From positions 372,001 to 436,000 of the forward strand of contig NZ_BBJF01000006.1 of the NCBI RefSeq assembly GCF_000739735.1: a stretch of DNA of 64,000 nt, given 5' to 3'. This DNA comes from Paraburkholderia ginsengisoli NBRC 100965 (GTDB lineage: Bacteria; Pseudomonadota; Gammaproteobacteria; Burkholderiales; Burkholderiaceae). Shown one piece after another: positions 53,777-63,239 of this stretch. The notes below the pieces were generated by a model. That model was not told the DNA's origin. It was given only the letters and a program-made list of their open reading frames with translations, and ran no database searches. Made by a program: the position numbers and the translations under genes. How positions within the stretch are numbered: the stretch's first letter is position 1; each line of letters opens with the position of its first letter.

Positions 53777-55924
53777 ATGACATCAACTAGCCGTCGCCGT
53801 TTCCTGCAGACCGTCGCATCTTCCGCCGGCGCTGCCGCCGCGCTGACCGCGCTGCCCGAGTCGATTCGCAATGCGTTGGCCGTGCCCGCGTTTTCGCGCA
53901 CGGGCACGATCCGCGATGTCGAGCACATCGTCGTGTTCATGCAGGAGAACCGCTCGTTCGACCACTACTTCGGCCACATGCGCGGCGTGCGTGGCTACAA
54001 CGACCGCTTCCCGATTCCGCTGCCGAACGGCAAGCCGGTCTGGTATCAGCCGTCGAAAGCGGACGCGACCAAGCCGGTGCTGCCGTTCCATCTGGACACG
54101 TCGACCACCAGCGCTCAATGCGTCGGCGACCTGGATCACTCGTGGTACAAGACCCATGCCGCGATCGACGGCGGCCGCTACGATCAGTGGCCGGCCAACA
54201 AGACCAACATGACGATGGGCTATCACCTGCGCAGCGACATTCCGTTTCACTACGCGCTGGCCGATGCGTTCACCATCTGCGACGCGTACTTCTGCTCGCT
54301 GCCGGGACCGACGCACCCCAACCGTTCGTATCTGATGAGCGGCACGGTCGATCCGACCGGTACGCTCGGCGGGCCGCTGCTCGACAATAACGACTGGGTC
54401 GACGGCGACGGCCCGCCGAATTATCAGTTGCTCTCGTGGACCACGTATCCGGAGCGTCTGCAAGCGGCGGGCATCTCGTGGCAGGTTTATCAGCAGGGCA
54501 CGTCGGGCTCCGATCCGTTGAACGGCAACTACGGCACCAACATCCTGCAGAACTTCACGAACTTCATCAACGCGCAACCGGGCTCGCCTTTGTATGAGCG
54601 CGCGCAAACCGTGCGCACGATCGACGATCTGAAAGCCGACGTGCTCGCGAACAAGCTGCCGCAAGTGTCGTGGTTGTGCCCGCCGGCCGCGTACTCCGAG
54701 CACCCGCAATATACGCCCGCATACGGCGCCGAATACACGTCGCAGATTCTCGATGCGTTGACGTCGAATCCCGAGGTGTGGAGCAAGACCGTGCTGTTCA
54801 TCATGTACGACGAGAACGACGGCTTCTTCGATCACCTCGTACCGCCGCAACCGGCGACGACGGCCGCGCAAGGCAAGTCGACGGTCAGCACCGAAGGCGA
54901 AATTCACACGGTGGTGAATCCGGGGCGCGGCGGCAGCTATACCGCTGACGGTTTGCCATACGGTCTCGGCCCGCGCGTGCCGATGACGATCGTGTCGCCG
55001 TGGAGCAAGGGCGGCTTCGTGTGCTCGCAGGTGTTCGATCACACGTCGGTGATTCGCTTCATCGAAACGCGTTTCGGCGTTCACGAACCGAACATCACGC
55101 CGTGGCGCCGCGCGGTGTGCGGCGACCTGACCACCGCGTTCGACTTCCGCACGCCGGACTCGAAAGTGCCGCCGCTGCCGGACACGAGCAACTACAAGAG
55201 CATCGCCGACAACCAGTGCGCGACGCAGCCGAAGCCGACCGTACCCGCGACGCCGGGCGTCGTCGATCCGCAGGAAAGCGGGATTCGGTTCGCGCGCGCG
55301 TTGCCGTACGAGCTGCACGTAAACGGCGAAGCGGACGCGAACAAGGGCACGTTCCAGATTTCGCTCGGCAATACGGGCGACCAGGGCGCGCACTTCTACG
55401 TGTACTCGACGAATCGCACCGACGGTCCGTGGCGTTATACGGTCGAAGCGGGCAAGTCGCTCAGCGAAACGTTCGACCTGACGACGACGAACGGCGTGTA
55501 CGCGTTCGAAGTGTTCGGGCCGAACGGCTTCGTGCGCAAGTTCGCGGGCAATACGCAGCAGACCACCACGCATCCGTCGCACGGCCTGGGCCTGTTTGGC
55601 AACAACAAGCCGGCGCAGCCCGAGGTGAAGGCGCAATACGACGTCGCGAATGGCAACCTGTTCCTGAAGTTCAGCAACAGCGGCGGCGGTATCGCCCGTT
55701 TGACGGTGACCGACAACGCGTACGGCGCGCGTACGCGTCCGGTGCTCGTGCCGGCCGGCGTGCATATCGAAGAGGGATGGGTACTCGCGGCGAGTCATCA
55801 CTGGTACGACCTGACGGTGACGAGCAATGACGACGCAAGCTTCTCGCGGCGTCTCGCGGGTCACGTCGAGAATGGGCGGCCGAGCATCAGCGATCCGGCG
55901 GCGGTGGCGCCGGTGCTGGTTTGA
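53777..55924 (+). CDS. Phosphocholine-specific phospholipase C (Tat-exported)
   Basis: A 715-residue enzyme. Residues 1-38 carry a twin-arginine signal (TSRRRFLQTVASSAG). The catalytic part belongs to the acid phosphatase/arylsulfatase-like PLC family: VVFMQENRSFDHYFGHMRGVRG, LPGPTHPNRSYLMSGTVDPTG and VLFIMYDENDGFFDHLVPP are its metal and active-site blocks. Two C-terminal beta domains (DUF756-type) end near SDPAAVAPVLV. It hydrolyses phosphatidylcholine or sphingomyelin and is secreted folded. Related enzymes act in phosphate and choline acquisition and virulence. I found no clear Pho box upstream. Confidence 0.93.
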   Translation: MTSTSRRRFLQTVASSAGAAAALTALPESIRNALAVPAFSRTGTIRDVEHIVVFMQENRSFDHYFGHMRGVRGYNDRFPIPLPNGKPVWYQPSKADATKPVLPFHLDTSTTSAQCVGDLDHSWYKTHAAIDGGRYDQWPANKTNMTMGYHLRSDIPFHYALADAFTICDAYFCSLPGPTHPNRSYLMSGTVDPTGTLGGPLLDNNDWVDGDGPPNYQLLSWTTYPERLQAAGISWQVYQQGTSGSDPLNGNYGTNILQNFTNFINAQPGSPLYERAQTVRTIDDLKADVLANKLPQVSWLCPPAAYSEHPQYTPAYGAEYTSQILDALTSNPEVWSKTVLFIMYDENDGFFDHLVPPQPATTAAQGKSTVSTEGEIHTVVNPGRGGSYTADGLPYGLGPRVPMTIVSPWSKGGFVCSQVFDHTSVIRFIETRFGVHEPNITPWRRAVCGDLTTAFDFRTPDSKVPPLPDTSNYKSIADNQCATQPKPTVPATPGVVDPQESGIRFARALPYELHVNGEADANKGTFQISLGNTGDQGAHFYVYSTNRTDGPWRYTVEAGKSLSETFDLTTTNGVYAFEVFGPNGFVRKFAGNTQQTTTHPSHGLGLFGNNKPAQPEVKAQYDVANGNLFLKFSNSGGGIARLTVTDNAYGARTRPVLVPAGVHIEEGWVLAASHHWYDLTVTSNDDASFSRRLAGHVENGRPSISDPAAVAPVLV

Positions 55925-56490
55925 GGTGAGGGGCGGGGGCTTCGCTGCCGCGATGCGTGAGCGGAGCCCCGACTGGAAGCGTTCGGCGGCGGCATGAACG
56001 ACACAGCCCTGTTCGCATAACGCGCCGCCACCTTCCTGCCGCGATCCACCATCGCGTTATAACCGTCGATGTAATTCGATGCCGCTTCGTAAGTCATCCC
56101 GTAGCCGGTCATCAACGATTCGCGAAAACTGGGCATTGCTACGGGTGGCTGCGTCATGGTGGCAGTCGAGCCGCCTGAGCGCGATTGCTCGGCAACGAGT
56201 ACAACGCTCTCGCCACGGATCATCGACTAAAGGGTCTGGATAACCTCGAGGTCGGTGCCTCGTTGCAAAAGACGCCCGTGCCAGTGAAAGTTGCCGCCAA
56301 GGAAGTTGCGCACGCGCTGAACGAGGGCGGCATCGCGAGCCCACACGTCAGCGTAGGCACGTTGAGCAAATTTTTTACCTTCCTCAACCGCCTGCTTCTG
56401 CCCGGCAGTTAGAAAGATTCGCCCGCACTCGTACGCTTCCCGGCTGTATATCATCCACATCAAAAGCATCCCCTGCAAAATCCCCCGCAT
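55861..56490 (-). pseudogene. Possible hypothetical gene interrupted by an in-frame stop
   Basis: Two pieces in the same minus-strand frame are separated by one TAG codon (56227-56229). The first (MRGILQGMLLMWMIYSREAYECG...VRNFLGGNFHWHG) has 87 residues, and the second (MTQPPVAMPSFRESLMTGYGMTYEAASNYIDGYN) begins two codons after it. Both have coding-like composition until about 56000, after which the frame runs into the PLC gene and is not credible. I do not recognise the family. It may be one gene with a nonsense mutation, or two short genes. Confidence 0.35.
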
Positions 56491-56538
56491 AGCGTTACAT
56501 TAAGTCCTCCCCCCATCGCCCCGCCAAGGAAGACCCAC

Positions 56539-56805
56539 ATGGACCGCAACACCTTCACCGAAAGCCTGACGAAAGACGGCTTTCCCGACGCCGTGGTCGT
56601 CACGCGCGAAGCCAACGCCGCGATGGACATCCACTCGCATTCGTTCGAGGCCAAAGCGCTGATCCTCGAAGGCGAACTGCAAATACGCATTGGCGATGAA
56701 GAACGAACCTATCGGGTCGGCGACGTATTCCATTTGCCGCCCGACAAAGCGCATTCGGAACGCTACGGTCCGAATGGCGTGACTTATCTGGTCGGAAGGA
56801 AATAG
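56539..56805 (+). CDS. Cupin-domain protein
   Basis: An 88-residue single-domain cupin. AAMDIHSHSFEAKALILEGELQIRIGDEERTYRVGDVFHLPPDKAHSERYGPNG carries both cupin motifs with the metal-binding His residues (HSH, then G..F.LP...H). Such small cupins bind a metal and a small ligand; no activity can be assigned. AAGGAAG at 56526-56532 is a suitable ribosome binding site. It stands alone, convergent with the deacylase gene. Confidence 0.88.
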   Translation: MDRNTFTESLTKDGFPDAVVVTREANAAMDIHSHSFEAKALILEGELQIRIGDEERTYRVGDVFHLPPDKAHSERYGPNGVTYLVGRK

Positions 56806-56858
56806 AAAGGCGCGCGGCGTATGCGCGGCTAGAGAAGTACCGCGCCGCGCGTAACAAA

Positions 56859-57974
56859 TCAGGCTCCCAGCAACACGCCGGTTCTGAACGGCCGCGCTCC
56901 GGTCACGCGCCCCAGCGGCGCCCCCGCCGTCACGAAGCGGATCGCGCGGCGCATATAAAGCACGCCTTCTGTGTTGCTCGTGATCGTGGTGGTTTCGTCG
57001 GTGAGCGGATCGACGATATCGAACAACGCCTGCCCGACACGAATCGTCTCGCCGATCTTCGCGCGATGAATCAGAATCCCGCTGACAGGTGCGTAAAACT
57101 GCTCGCTCCCCGCGAGCGGCGTCGCCGGCGACAGCAACGCGGGCAAAGGCCGCGCGTCCTGCCGGATCGCATTGCGCCAGACGAGGTAATCGACGAGCGC
57201 GTCGGCATCCCGTTGCGCCACTTCGTACGACACGTCACGCTGACCACGGCACTCCACCGTCACCGCAATCGTGCCGGTGGGCACCGGCTTGCCGGCCGGC
57301 ATCTGCTGCTGCAACGTCCACCACAGCAGGCTATGGGTTTCGTCGAACGACTCGCCACCCGAGTTGGTTGCGAGCAACGACGCCTGCGCGCCCAGATAGC
57401 GCGACAATGGCTCGAACTCGGGCCACGCCGCTTCGCTCGTGTACAGATGCATCGCCGCTTCGAGCGAGCAATGCAGATCGATCACCACGTCCGCATCGAA
57501 TGAGAGTTTCAGCATCGCCAGTTGCAGCGACTCGAATTCAGTCAGCGGCTTCTGCTCGGCCAACTCGGCCGCGATCAGTTCACGCACGATACGCCGATTC
57601 TCCGTCGCATCGGAACCCAATGCCTCCTTCGCGCGCGCGACCAGCTTCGAGAACTGCAGGAAGTGTCGATTGAAGTTCTTGCCGCTGCCGAGATCGAAGC
57701 GCCCGAGAAACTGACCGAGCACGTACTGTCCGAGCCCAACTGGATTCGCCACCGGCACCAGCACGATCTCCGCGTTCAGCGCGCCCTGCTTTTCCAGTTC
57801 GAGCAGGCGGCGCTTGAGCAACACGGTCGTCAGCATCGCGGGCGTTTCGTCGGCATGCAACGACGACTGGATATAAATCTTCTGCCCGCTATTCGTCGGG
57901 CCGAAGTGAAACGACACCAGTTCGCGGTGCGTGCCGATAGCCGGCGAGAGAAGCGGAATCGATTGCCTGTTCAT
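56859..57974 (-). CDS. Succinylglutamate desuccinylase/aspartoacylase-family deacylase
   Basis: A 371-residue M14-like zinc carboxypeptidase-fold enzyme. IYIQSSLHADETPAMLTTVLLKRRL supplies His and Glu of the zinc site (H..E), DADVVIDLHCSLEAAMHLYTS the second His, and VECRGQRDVSYEVAQRDADALVDYL the catalytic Glu region. The C-terminal ~70 residues (FYAPVSGILIHRAKIGETIRVGQALFDIVDP) form a biotinyl-lipoyl-like domain, as in several family members. It should cleave an N-acyl or amide bond. It follows the substrate-binding protein gene by 39 bases. Confidence 0.9.
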   Translation of the reverse strand: MNRQSIPLLSPAIGTHRELVSFHFGPTNSGQKIYIQSSLHADETPAMLTTVLLKRRLLELEKQGALNAEIVLVPVANPVGLGQYVLGQFLGRFDLGSGKNFNRHFLQFSKLVARAKEALGSDATENRRIVRELIAAELAEQKPLTEFESLQLAMLKLSFDADVVIDLHCSLEAAMHLYTSEAAWPEFEPLSRYLGAQASLLATNSGGESFDETHSLLWWTLQQQMPAGKPVPTGTIAVTVECRGQRDVSYEVAQRDADALVDYLVWRNAIRQDARPLPALLSPATPLAGSEQFYAPVSGILIHRAKIGETIRVGQALFDIVDPLTDETTTITSNTEGVLYMRRAIRFVTAGAPLGRVTGARPFRTGVLLGA

Positions 57975-58013
57975 GAACGGAAACCTGAAGAAGAAGTGTC
58001 GGGAGTCGATGAA

Positions 58014-58781
58014 TCAATTGCCGTACGGATCGAAGTCGAAGTACTTCTTCGCGATCTGCGCGTACGTGCCGTCCTTGAGCATCGACGCGATCGCCGCATT
58101 GATCGACGCCTGCACCGCGGTCTCGTCCTTGCGCAGGCCGATGCCCACGCCGCGATCGCCCATCGAGAGTGGCTCGCCAACGAACGCGAAGCCCTTGCCC
58201 GCCGGCGTGCGCAGGAAGCCGATGTCCGCTTCCACCGAACCGAGCAACGCGCCGTCGAGCCGCCCGTTCTGCAAGTCGGCGAACACTTCGTCCTGGCTTT
58301 TGTACGCGGTCACGTGCGCACCGAGCGGCGCCCAGTTCTTCAGCGCGTAGCCCTCGAACTGCGTGCCCGATTGCACGCCGATCTGTTTGCCGGCCAGCGC
58401 GTTCGTGCCGCCCGCGAGCGGCGAGCCCTGCCGCGCGATCAATCGCGACTTGAACTGGAAGATCTTCGACGAAAACAGGATCTGCTGCTCGCGCTTCTCT
58501 GTGATCGCCATCGACGACAGGATCGCGTCGATTTTGCGCGCCTGCAGCGCCGGAATCATCCCCGAGAATTCGAGTTCGACCCACTGGCAGCGCGCGTGAA
58601 TACGCCGGCAGATTTCGTTGCCGAGGTCGACGTCGAAACCTTTGAAGCTGCCGTCGGGCGCCTTGGCGTCCATCGGCGGATAGCTCGGGTCGATGCCGAG
58701 GCGCAGCGTGCCGGCGTCGGCGGCGAACGCACCGCTGCTGAAAGTCAGCGCGGCGCTCAGGATCATCAGCGCAATTTTCAT
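58014..58781 (-). CDS. Periplasmic amino-acid binding protein (HisJ/ArgT-like)
   Basis: A 255-residue protein with a Sec signal peptide (LMILSAALTFSSGAFAAD). The mature part is a type 2 periplasmic fold: LRLGIDPSYPPMDAKAPDGSFKGFDVDLGNEICR is the amino-acid binder opening, and VFADLQNGRLDGALLGSVEADIGFL the second lobe. The IDPSYPPMD and GFDVDL motifs resemble lysine/arginine/ornithine and histidine binding proteins. No permease or ATPase genes are next to it, so it may use a transporter encoded elsewhere. It precedes the deacylase gene in the same direction and is divergent from a LysR gene. Confidence 0.9.
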   Translation of the reverse strand: MKIALMILSAALTFSSGAFAADAGTLRLGIDPSYPPMDAKAPDGSFKGFDVDLGNEICRRIHARCQWVELEFSGMIPALQARKIDAILSSMAITEKREQQILFSSKIFQFKSRLIARQGSPLAGGTNALAGKQIGVQSGTQFEGYALKNWAPLGAHVTAYKSQDEVFADLQNGRLDGALLGSVEADIGFLRTPAGKGFAFVGEPLSMGDRGVGIGLRKDETAVQASINAAIASMLKDGTYAQIAKKYFDFDPYGN

Positions 58782-58868
58782 GGGAGACCGAGTGTGGGAG
58801 GGACGGAGGAGGACCGCGCCATCGTATGACGCCGCCGCGCCTCAAAGAAGGCCCATTCGAACTATCAT

Positions 58869-58895
58869 GATCACCTTTACCGATCACCGGATCAT
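58869..58895. promoter_or_regulatory. GATCA repeats in the divergent LysR promoter
   Basis: GATCAC occurs at 58869 and 58882 (13-base spacing), and GATCAT at 58890, between the binding protein gene and the LysR gene. Their place directly before the LysR start suggests an operator, but the signature is short. Confidence 0.35.
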
Positions 58896-58909
58896 CGAAC
58901 GGAATCCTC

Positions 58910-59830
58910 ATGGCGTTGACGATCTCCCAACTGCGTGCGTTCACGGCGGTCGCCGAGCACGGCAGCATCCGCGCGGCGTCGCGCGCGCTCGGCATCGCGC
59001 AGAGCGGCATCACGCAGCAGTTGCAGAACCTGGAATCGATGCTGGGCGCGACGCTCTTCATCCGCACGAATCGTGGCATTGCGCTGACCGCGCTCGGTCA
59101 GCGGCTGTTGCAACGGGCCGGCGCGATCATCGGCGAATGCGAGCGCGCCGAGCAGGAAGTGCAGCAATTGCGCGGTGATTACGTCGGCGAAGTGACGTTC
59201 GGCATGACGACCGAGCCGCTCGTCGATGCGCTCGCCCCCGTGCTGATGGACTTTCGCACGCGTTTCGAGCGGGTCGCGGTGCACCTGCGCACCGGCACGT
59301 CGCGCATGATGATTTCGTGGATTCGCGAAGGCACGCTCGACTTCGCGGTCGCGCTGGTGTCGAAGCATACCGACACGGCCGACCTGTCGGTCACGCCGCT
59401 GTACCCGTCCGATCCGGTGATCGTATGCCGCCAGGGCCATCCGAAAGCGGGCGCGACGTCGCTTGCCGAACTGGTCGACTGCACGTGGGTCGCGACGCGC
59501 TCGCCGAATCTCACCGAAGAGCCGCACGTGAACCGCCTGAGTCATCTGTTCGAAAGCCACGGCTTGCCGCCGCCGAAAATCATCGCGACGGTCGAAGGTC
59601 TGTACGAGACGCTGCACCTGGTCGGCGCGACGGATTGCCTGTCGCTGGAATCGTCGATCGTGGCGAAGCGCGGGCCGTTGGCGGGCACGCTCGCGTCGAT
59701 CGCGGTGCGCGAGCGGGCGGTCGAACAGAACGTGTGTCTGCTGCAACGCGCGGCGATTCCGCTCACGCCCGCCGCGCAGGAGTTGGCGACGATGATCGCG
59801 TCGTACACGCGCACGGTGCGCGCAAGGTGA
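58910..59830 (+). CDS. LysR-family transcriptional regulator
   Basis: A 306-residue LTTR. The HTH is at ~1-60 (LRAFTAVAEHGSIRAASRALGIAQSGITQQLQNLE), and the effector domain after ~90 (EVTFGMTTEPLVDALAPVLMDF). It is divergent from the amino-acid binding protein gene with 128 bases between, so it probably regulates that gene and the deacylase. The binding-pocket ligand is unknown. ATG 58910 is the family start. Confidence 0.9.
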   Translation: MALTISQLRAFTAVAEHGSIRAASRALGIAQSGITQQLQNLESMLGATLFIRTNRGIALTALGQRLLQRAGAIIGECERAEQEVQQLRGDYVGEVTFGMTTEPLVDALAPVLMDFRTRFERVAVHLRTGTSRMMISWIREGTLDFAVALVSKHTDTADLSVTPLYPSDPVIVCRQGHPKAGATSLAELVDCTWVATRSPNLTEEPHVNRLSHLFESHGLPPPKIIATVEGLYETLHLVGATDCLSLESSIVAKRGPLAGTLASIAVRERAVEQNVCLLQRAAIPLTPAAQELATMIASYTRTVRAR

Positions 59831-59855
59831 CTTTAGCGGGGACTTCCGCGCACTC

Positions 59856-61094
59856 TCACTCCACGTTTTCGAGCGCGATCAATTCGCCGATGGTTTGACG
59901 GCGGCGAATCAACCGCGCCTCGCTCGCGTCGAGCAACACCTCGGGCGCGAGCGGCCGGCTGTTGTAGTTCGATGACATCGACGCGCCATACGCGCCCGCG
60001 TCATGGAACACGACGAAGTCGCCCACTTCCGGCGCGGGCATCGACCGGCTCGTGACAACGCCGCCTTCGGCCTGCGTGAACACATCGCCCGCTTCGCACA
60101 ACGGGCCGGCCACCGCGAACGAGTCGAGTGCTGCGGCGCTCGGCTCGCCGCTGCGTTTCACCACGCTCATCCGATGGTGGCTGCCATAAAACGACGGCCG
60201 CACGAGGTCGTTGAAGCCCGCGTCGACCAGCGCGAATTGCCGCGTCGGACGCCGATTCAACGCATGCACCTCGGCGACAAGCACGCCCGCCTCGGCGACC
60301 AGAAAGCGCCCCGGCTCGATTTCGAGCCGCACGCGATGCCCGACGTGCGATTCGATCCGCCGACGCGCCGCATCCCAAAGCCGGAAGTAGTGATCGACGT
60401 CGATACGCGGCTCGCCGTCGCGATACGGCACCGACAAGCCGCCGCCCGCCGAGATCGCTTCGATATCGTGGCCGAGACCGGTCACCGCATCGGCCATCGC
60501 ATCGCAGACGCGCGCCAGATGCGCATAGTCGACGCCCGAGCCGATGTGCATGTGCAGCCCGACGAGCGTCAAGCGATAGCGACGCACCAGTTCCAGCGCG
60601 CGCGGTACGTCGTCGAGCCAGATGCCGTGCTTGCTGTGCTCGCCGCCGGTGTTGGTCTTGTTGCTGTGGCCGTGACCGAAACCCGGATTGATCCGCAGCC
60701 ACACGCGGTGGCCGTCGGGCGCATGGCGTCCTATCCGTTCGAGCATATCGAGCGAGCCTGCGTTGACCGTGACGCGATGTTCGAGCACGTCGGCGAGCGT
60801 CGCGTGGTCGAGCAGATCCGCGGTGAACACCACGCCTTCGGGGTCACCGTCGGGAGAGAAACCCGCTGCGAGACTGCGCGCGATTTCGCCGAGCGAAACC
60901 GCATCGACCACCACGCCCTCGGCGCGCATCAGCTTCAGAATGTGCACGTTCGAACACGCCTTCTGCGCGTAACGGATCACGTCGAAACTGCGGAGCTCGG
61001 CGATACGTTGGCGAATCGCGTCGGCGTCGTACACCCACAGCGGCGTACCGTGCTGCTGGGCGAGTTTGACGAGTTGTCGGGGGTTGAATGGCAT
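59856..61094 (-). CDS. lysA: Diaminopimelate decarboxylase
   Basis: A 412-residue fold-type III PLP enzyme. VIRYAQKACSNVHILKLM contains the PLP lysine (Y-A-x-K), INPGFGHGHSNKTNTGG and SAGGGLSVPYRD the phosphate-binding and barrel motifs, and GPLCEAGDVFTQ the C-terminal active-site block of DAP decarboxylases of the E. coli LysA type. It makes lysine from meso-diaminopimelate. ATG 61094 or GTG 61097 may be the start. It is divergent from its LysR regulator, the arrangement known in E. coli. Confidence 0.93.
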   Translation of the reverse strand: MPFNPRQLVKLAQQHGTPLWVYDADAIRQRIAELRSFDVIRYAQKACSNVHILKLMRAEGVVVDAVSLGEIARSLAAGFSPDGDPEGVVFTADLLDHATLADVLEHRVTVNAGSLDMLERIGRHAPDGHRVWLRINPGFGHGHSNKTNTGGEHSKHGIWLDDVPRALELVRRYRLTLVGLHMHIGSGVDYAHLARVCDAMADAVTGLGHDIEAISAGGGLSVPYRDGEPRIDVDHYFRLWDAARRRIESHVGHRVRLEIEPGRFLVAEAGVLVAEVHALNRRPTRQFALVDAGFNDLVRPSFYGSHHRMSVVKRSGEPSAAALDSFAVAGPLCEAGDVFTQAEGGVVTSRSMPAPEVGDFVVFHDAGAYGASMSSNYNSRPLAPEVLLDASEARLIRRRQTIGELIALENVE

Positions 61095-61097
61095 CAC

Positions 61098-61207
61098 GCT
61101 TCTTCTCTCGGTGTCGAAACATTACGGTGACCGATATGATGCTGAGAAGCGGTCATTCGGTAAAATACCAATTCTTCGCTCCCCCATTCATTGCTGATAT
61201 ACCCGTC
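61098..61207. promoter_or_regulatory. lysA/lysR divergent control region
   Basis: This 110-base spacer is AT-richer than its flanks and holds imperfect symmetries (CGGTGACCG and GGTCATTCGGTAAAATACC). In E. coli, LysR binds between lysA and lysR to activate lysA when lysine is low. I infer the same here; the exact site is unproven. Confidence 0.5.
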
Positions 61208-62137
61208 ATGGCGCTCACGCACAGACACATCGAAATCTTCCGCGCGTTGATGACAGCGGGCAGCGTCACCAAAGCGGCCAAGATGCTGTTCACGTCGCAG
61301 CCCACCGTCAGCCGCGAACTGGCGCGCATGGAGCAGAGCATCGGCTTTGCGCTGTTCGAGCGTGCGCAAGGCCGCCTGCGTCCGACGATGTCCGCGCTGA
61401 CGCTGTTCGACGAAATCAAGCGCGCGTATGTCGGACTCGAACGGGTGGCGTCGACGGCGGCCAGCCTGCGCGAATTCCAGGGCGGCCAGCTTTCGATCAT
61501 CGCGCTGCCCGCGTTCTCGCATTCGATCCTGCCGGGCGCGTCGAAGCGCTTTCACGACGCGCAGCCGGGCGTGAGCCTGTCGATCGCCACGCAGGAGTCG
61601 CCGTTTCTCGAAGAATGGCTGAGCGCGCAGCGCTACGACCTGGGCCTGACCGAACACGGCGCGCCGCCGCCCGGCACGCGGCTCACGCCCTTGCTCGAAG
61701 TCGATGAGGTGTGCGTGTTGCCCGACGGGCATCCGTTGCTCAAGAAGCGCGTGCTCGCGTTGAAGGATTTCGCGGATCAGGCTTTCATCAGCCTGTCGTC
61801 GAACGATCCGTACCGGCTTCAGATCGATGAAGCCTTCGCGCAAGCGGGCATTGCGCGCCGCCAGCTCATCGAGACGCCGACCGCCGTCTCCGTATGCAGC
61901 TTCGTGCGCCAGGGACTCGGTATCGCGATCGTCAATCCGCTGACCGCTGTCGATTTCGCCGATCGTCATCTGCATATCCGGCCGCTCGCCGTGTCGCTGC
62001 CATTTCGCGTAAGCGTGATTCATCCGGAGCACCGTCCTGGCCACCCGCTGGCCGGCGCGTTCGTCACGGCGCTGCAAAGCGAAGCTGCCGCGCTGCGGCT
62101 ACAATTGAAATGCCATACCGGACCCAGGCGGCAATAA
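61208..62137 (+). CDS. lysR: LysR-type activator of lysA
   Basis: A 309-residue LTTR of the LysR type proper: RHIEIFRALMTAGSVTKAAKMLFTSQPTVSRELARMEQ is the HTH in the form typical of LysR itself (A..LF.SQPTVSREL..LE). The effector domain runs from about residue 95 (GQLSIIALPAFSHSILPGASKRF). The divergent lysA with the same spacing logic supports the assignment. The start at ATG 61208 is the family start; the frame is open upstream only through intergenic sequence. Confidence 0.87.
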   Translation: MALTHRHIEIFRALMTAGSVTKAAKMLFTSQPTVSRELARMEQSIGFALFERAQGRLRPTMSALTLFDEIKRAYVGLERVASTAASLREFQGGQLSIIALPAFSHSILPGASKRFHDAQPGVSLSIATQESPFLEEWLSAQRYDLGLTEHGAPPPGTRLTPLLEVDEVCVLPDGHPLLKKRVLALKDFADQAFISLSSNDPYRLQIDEAFAQAGIARRQLIETPTAVSVCSFVRQGLGIAIVNPLTAVDFADRHLHIRPLAVSLPFRVSVIHPEHRPGHPLAGAFVTALQSEAAALRLQLKCHTGPRRQ

Positions 62138-62322
62138 CGGTATTGCCCGCAAAACCACGCGCATTTGCGCGAGCCGGCGCGGATTCTCTCCGCTATCAGG
62201 CCGCGCACGCTTCATGCTGAACATCACTAGCAAACCGATCGCGAACGCGAACGGCGCACATCGCGCCATCGCGTCGTGACGGACTCTTCACTCTTCGTAG
62301 ACCATCAACAGGAGTTTCCCAA

Positions 62323-63177
62323 ATGATGAATCGAGACAATCCCGTCTGGCTGATTACCGGCTGTTCCACCGGCTTCGGCCGTGAACTGGCGAAGCTGGTG
62401 CTGGAGCGCGGCTGGCGTGCGGTGGTTACCGCGCGCGACGCGTCGAAAGTAAAGGACATCGCCGAAGCGCACGGCGAACGCGCGCTGGTTTTGCCGCTCG
62501 ACGTGACGAACCGCGCGCAGGTCGAGGACGTGGTCGCACGAGCGAAGCAGCATTTCGGCCGCATCGACGCGCTCGTGAATAACGCGGGTTACGGTTATCT
62601 GGCCGCGATCGAGGAAGGCGAGGACGACGAAGTCCGCGCGATGTTCGAGACCAATGTGTTCGGTTTGATCGACATGACGAAGGCCGTGTTGCCGATCATG
62701 CGTGAGCAGCACAGCGGGTTGATCGTCAACGTGTCGTCGATCGGCGGCATTGCGAGTTTCGCGGCGACCGGCTATTACCACGCGACCAAGTACGCGGTGG
62801 AAGGTCTGTCCGAATCGTTGGCGCTGGAGGTGAAGCCGCTCGGCATCGACGTGCTGATCGTCGAGCCCGGCCCGTTCCGCACGAACTGGGCGGGACCGTC
62901 GATCAAACAATCGGCCACCGTGATCGACGACTATGCGGGCACCGCCGGCGAGCGCCGCAAGCAGACCGAAGCGCGCAGCGGCAAGCAGGCGGGCGATCCG
63001 GTGCGGGCCGCGCAGGCGATCATCGACGCCGCGCTGTCGGAGCAGCCGCCGCTGCGTCTGCTGCTCGGCAAGACCGCAGTCGATCTCGCGTACAAGAAGC
63101 TCGACTTCATGCGCGGCGACTTCGACACGTGGAAAGCCGCGAGCGAAGGCGCGGATTATCCGGAAGGCAGCGCCTGA
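62323..63177 (+). CDS. SDR-family oxidoreductase
   Basis: A 284-residue short-chain dehydrogenase. VWLITGCSTGFGRELAKLVLERGW is the NAD(P) motif (T-G-x-x-x-G-x-G), LVNNAGYGYLAAIEEG the N-N-A-G motif, IVNVSSIGGIASFAATGYYHATKYAVEG the catalytic Ser and Y-x-x-x-K, and VEPGPFRTNWAG the following loop. It should reduce or oxidise a small carbonyl compound; the substrate is unknown. A short palindrome 63 bases after the stop may end its transcript. Confidence 0.92.
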   Translation: MMNRDNPVWLITGCSTGFGRELAKLVLERGWRAVVTARDASKVKDIAEAHGERALVLPLDVTNRAQVEDVVARAKQHFGRIDALVNNAGYGYLAAIEEGEDDEVRAMFETNVFGLIDMTKAVLPIMREQHSGLIVNVSSIGGIASFAATGYYHATKYAVEGLSESLALEVKPLGIDVLIVEPGPFRTNWAGPSIKQSATVIDDYAGTAGERRKQTEARSGKQAGDPVRAAQAIIDAALSEQPPLRLLLGKTAVDLAYKKLDFMRGDFDTWKAASEGADYPEGSA

Positions 63178-63239
63178 TCAGGCGGGCTCGCGCGGCTTCT
63201 TCAACAGGGGCCGCGCCGTTGCAATCGAGCGATGGGAGC

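Noticed and set aside
53783..55864. A 693-codon minus-strand open frame opposite phospholipase C
   Set aside because: Composition is Arg/Val/Ala-rich with no motif; the sense strand encodes a clear Tat-exported phospholipase.
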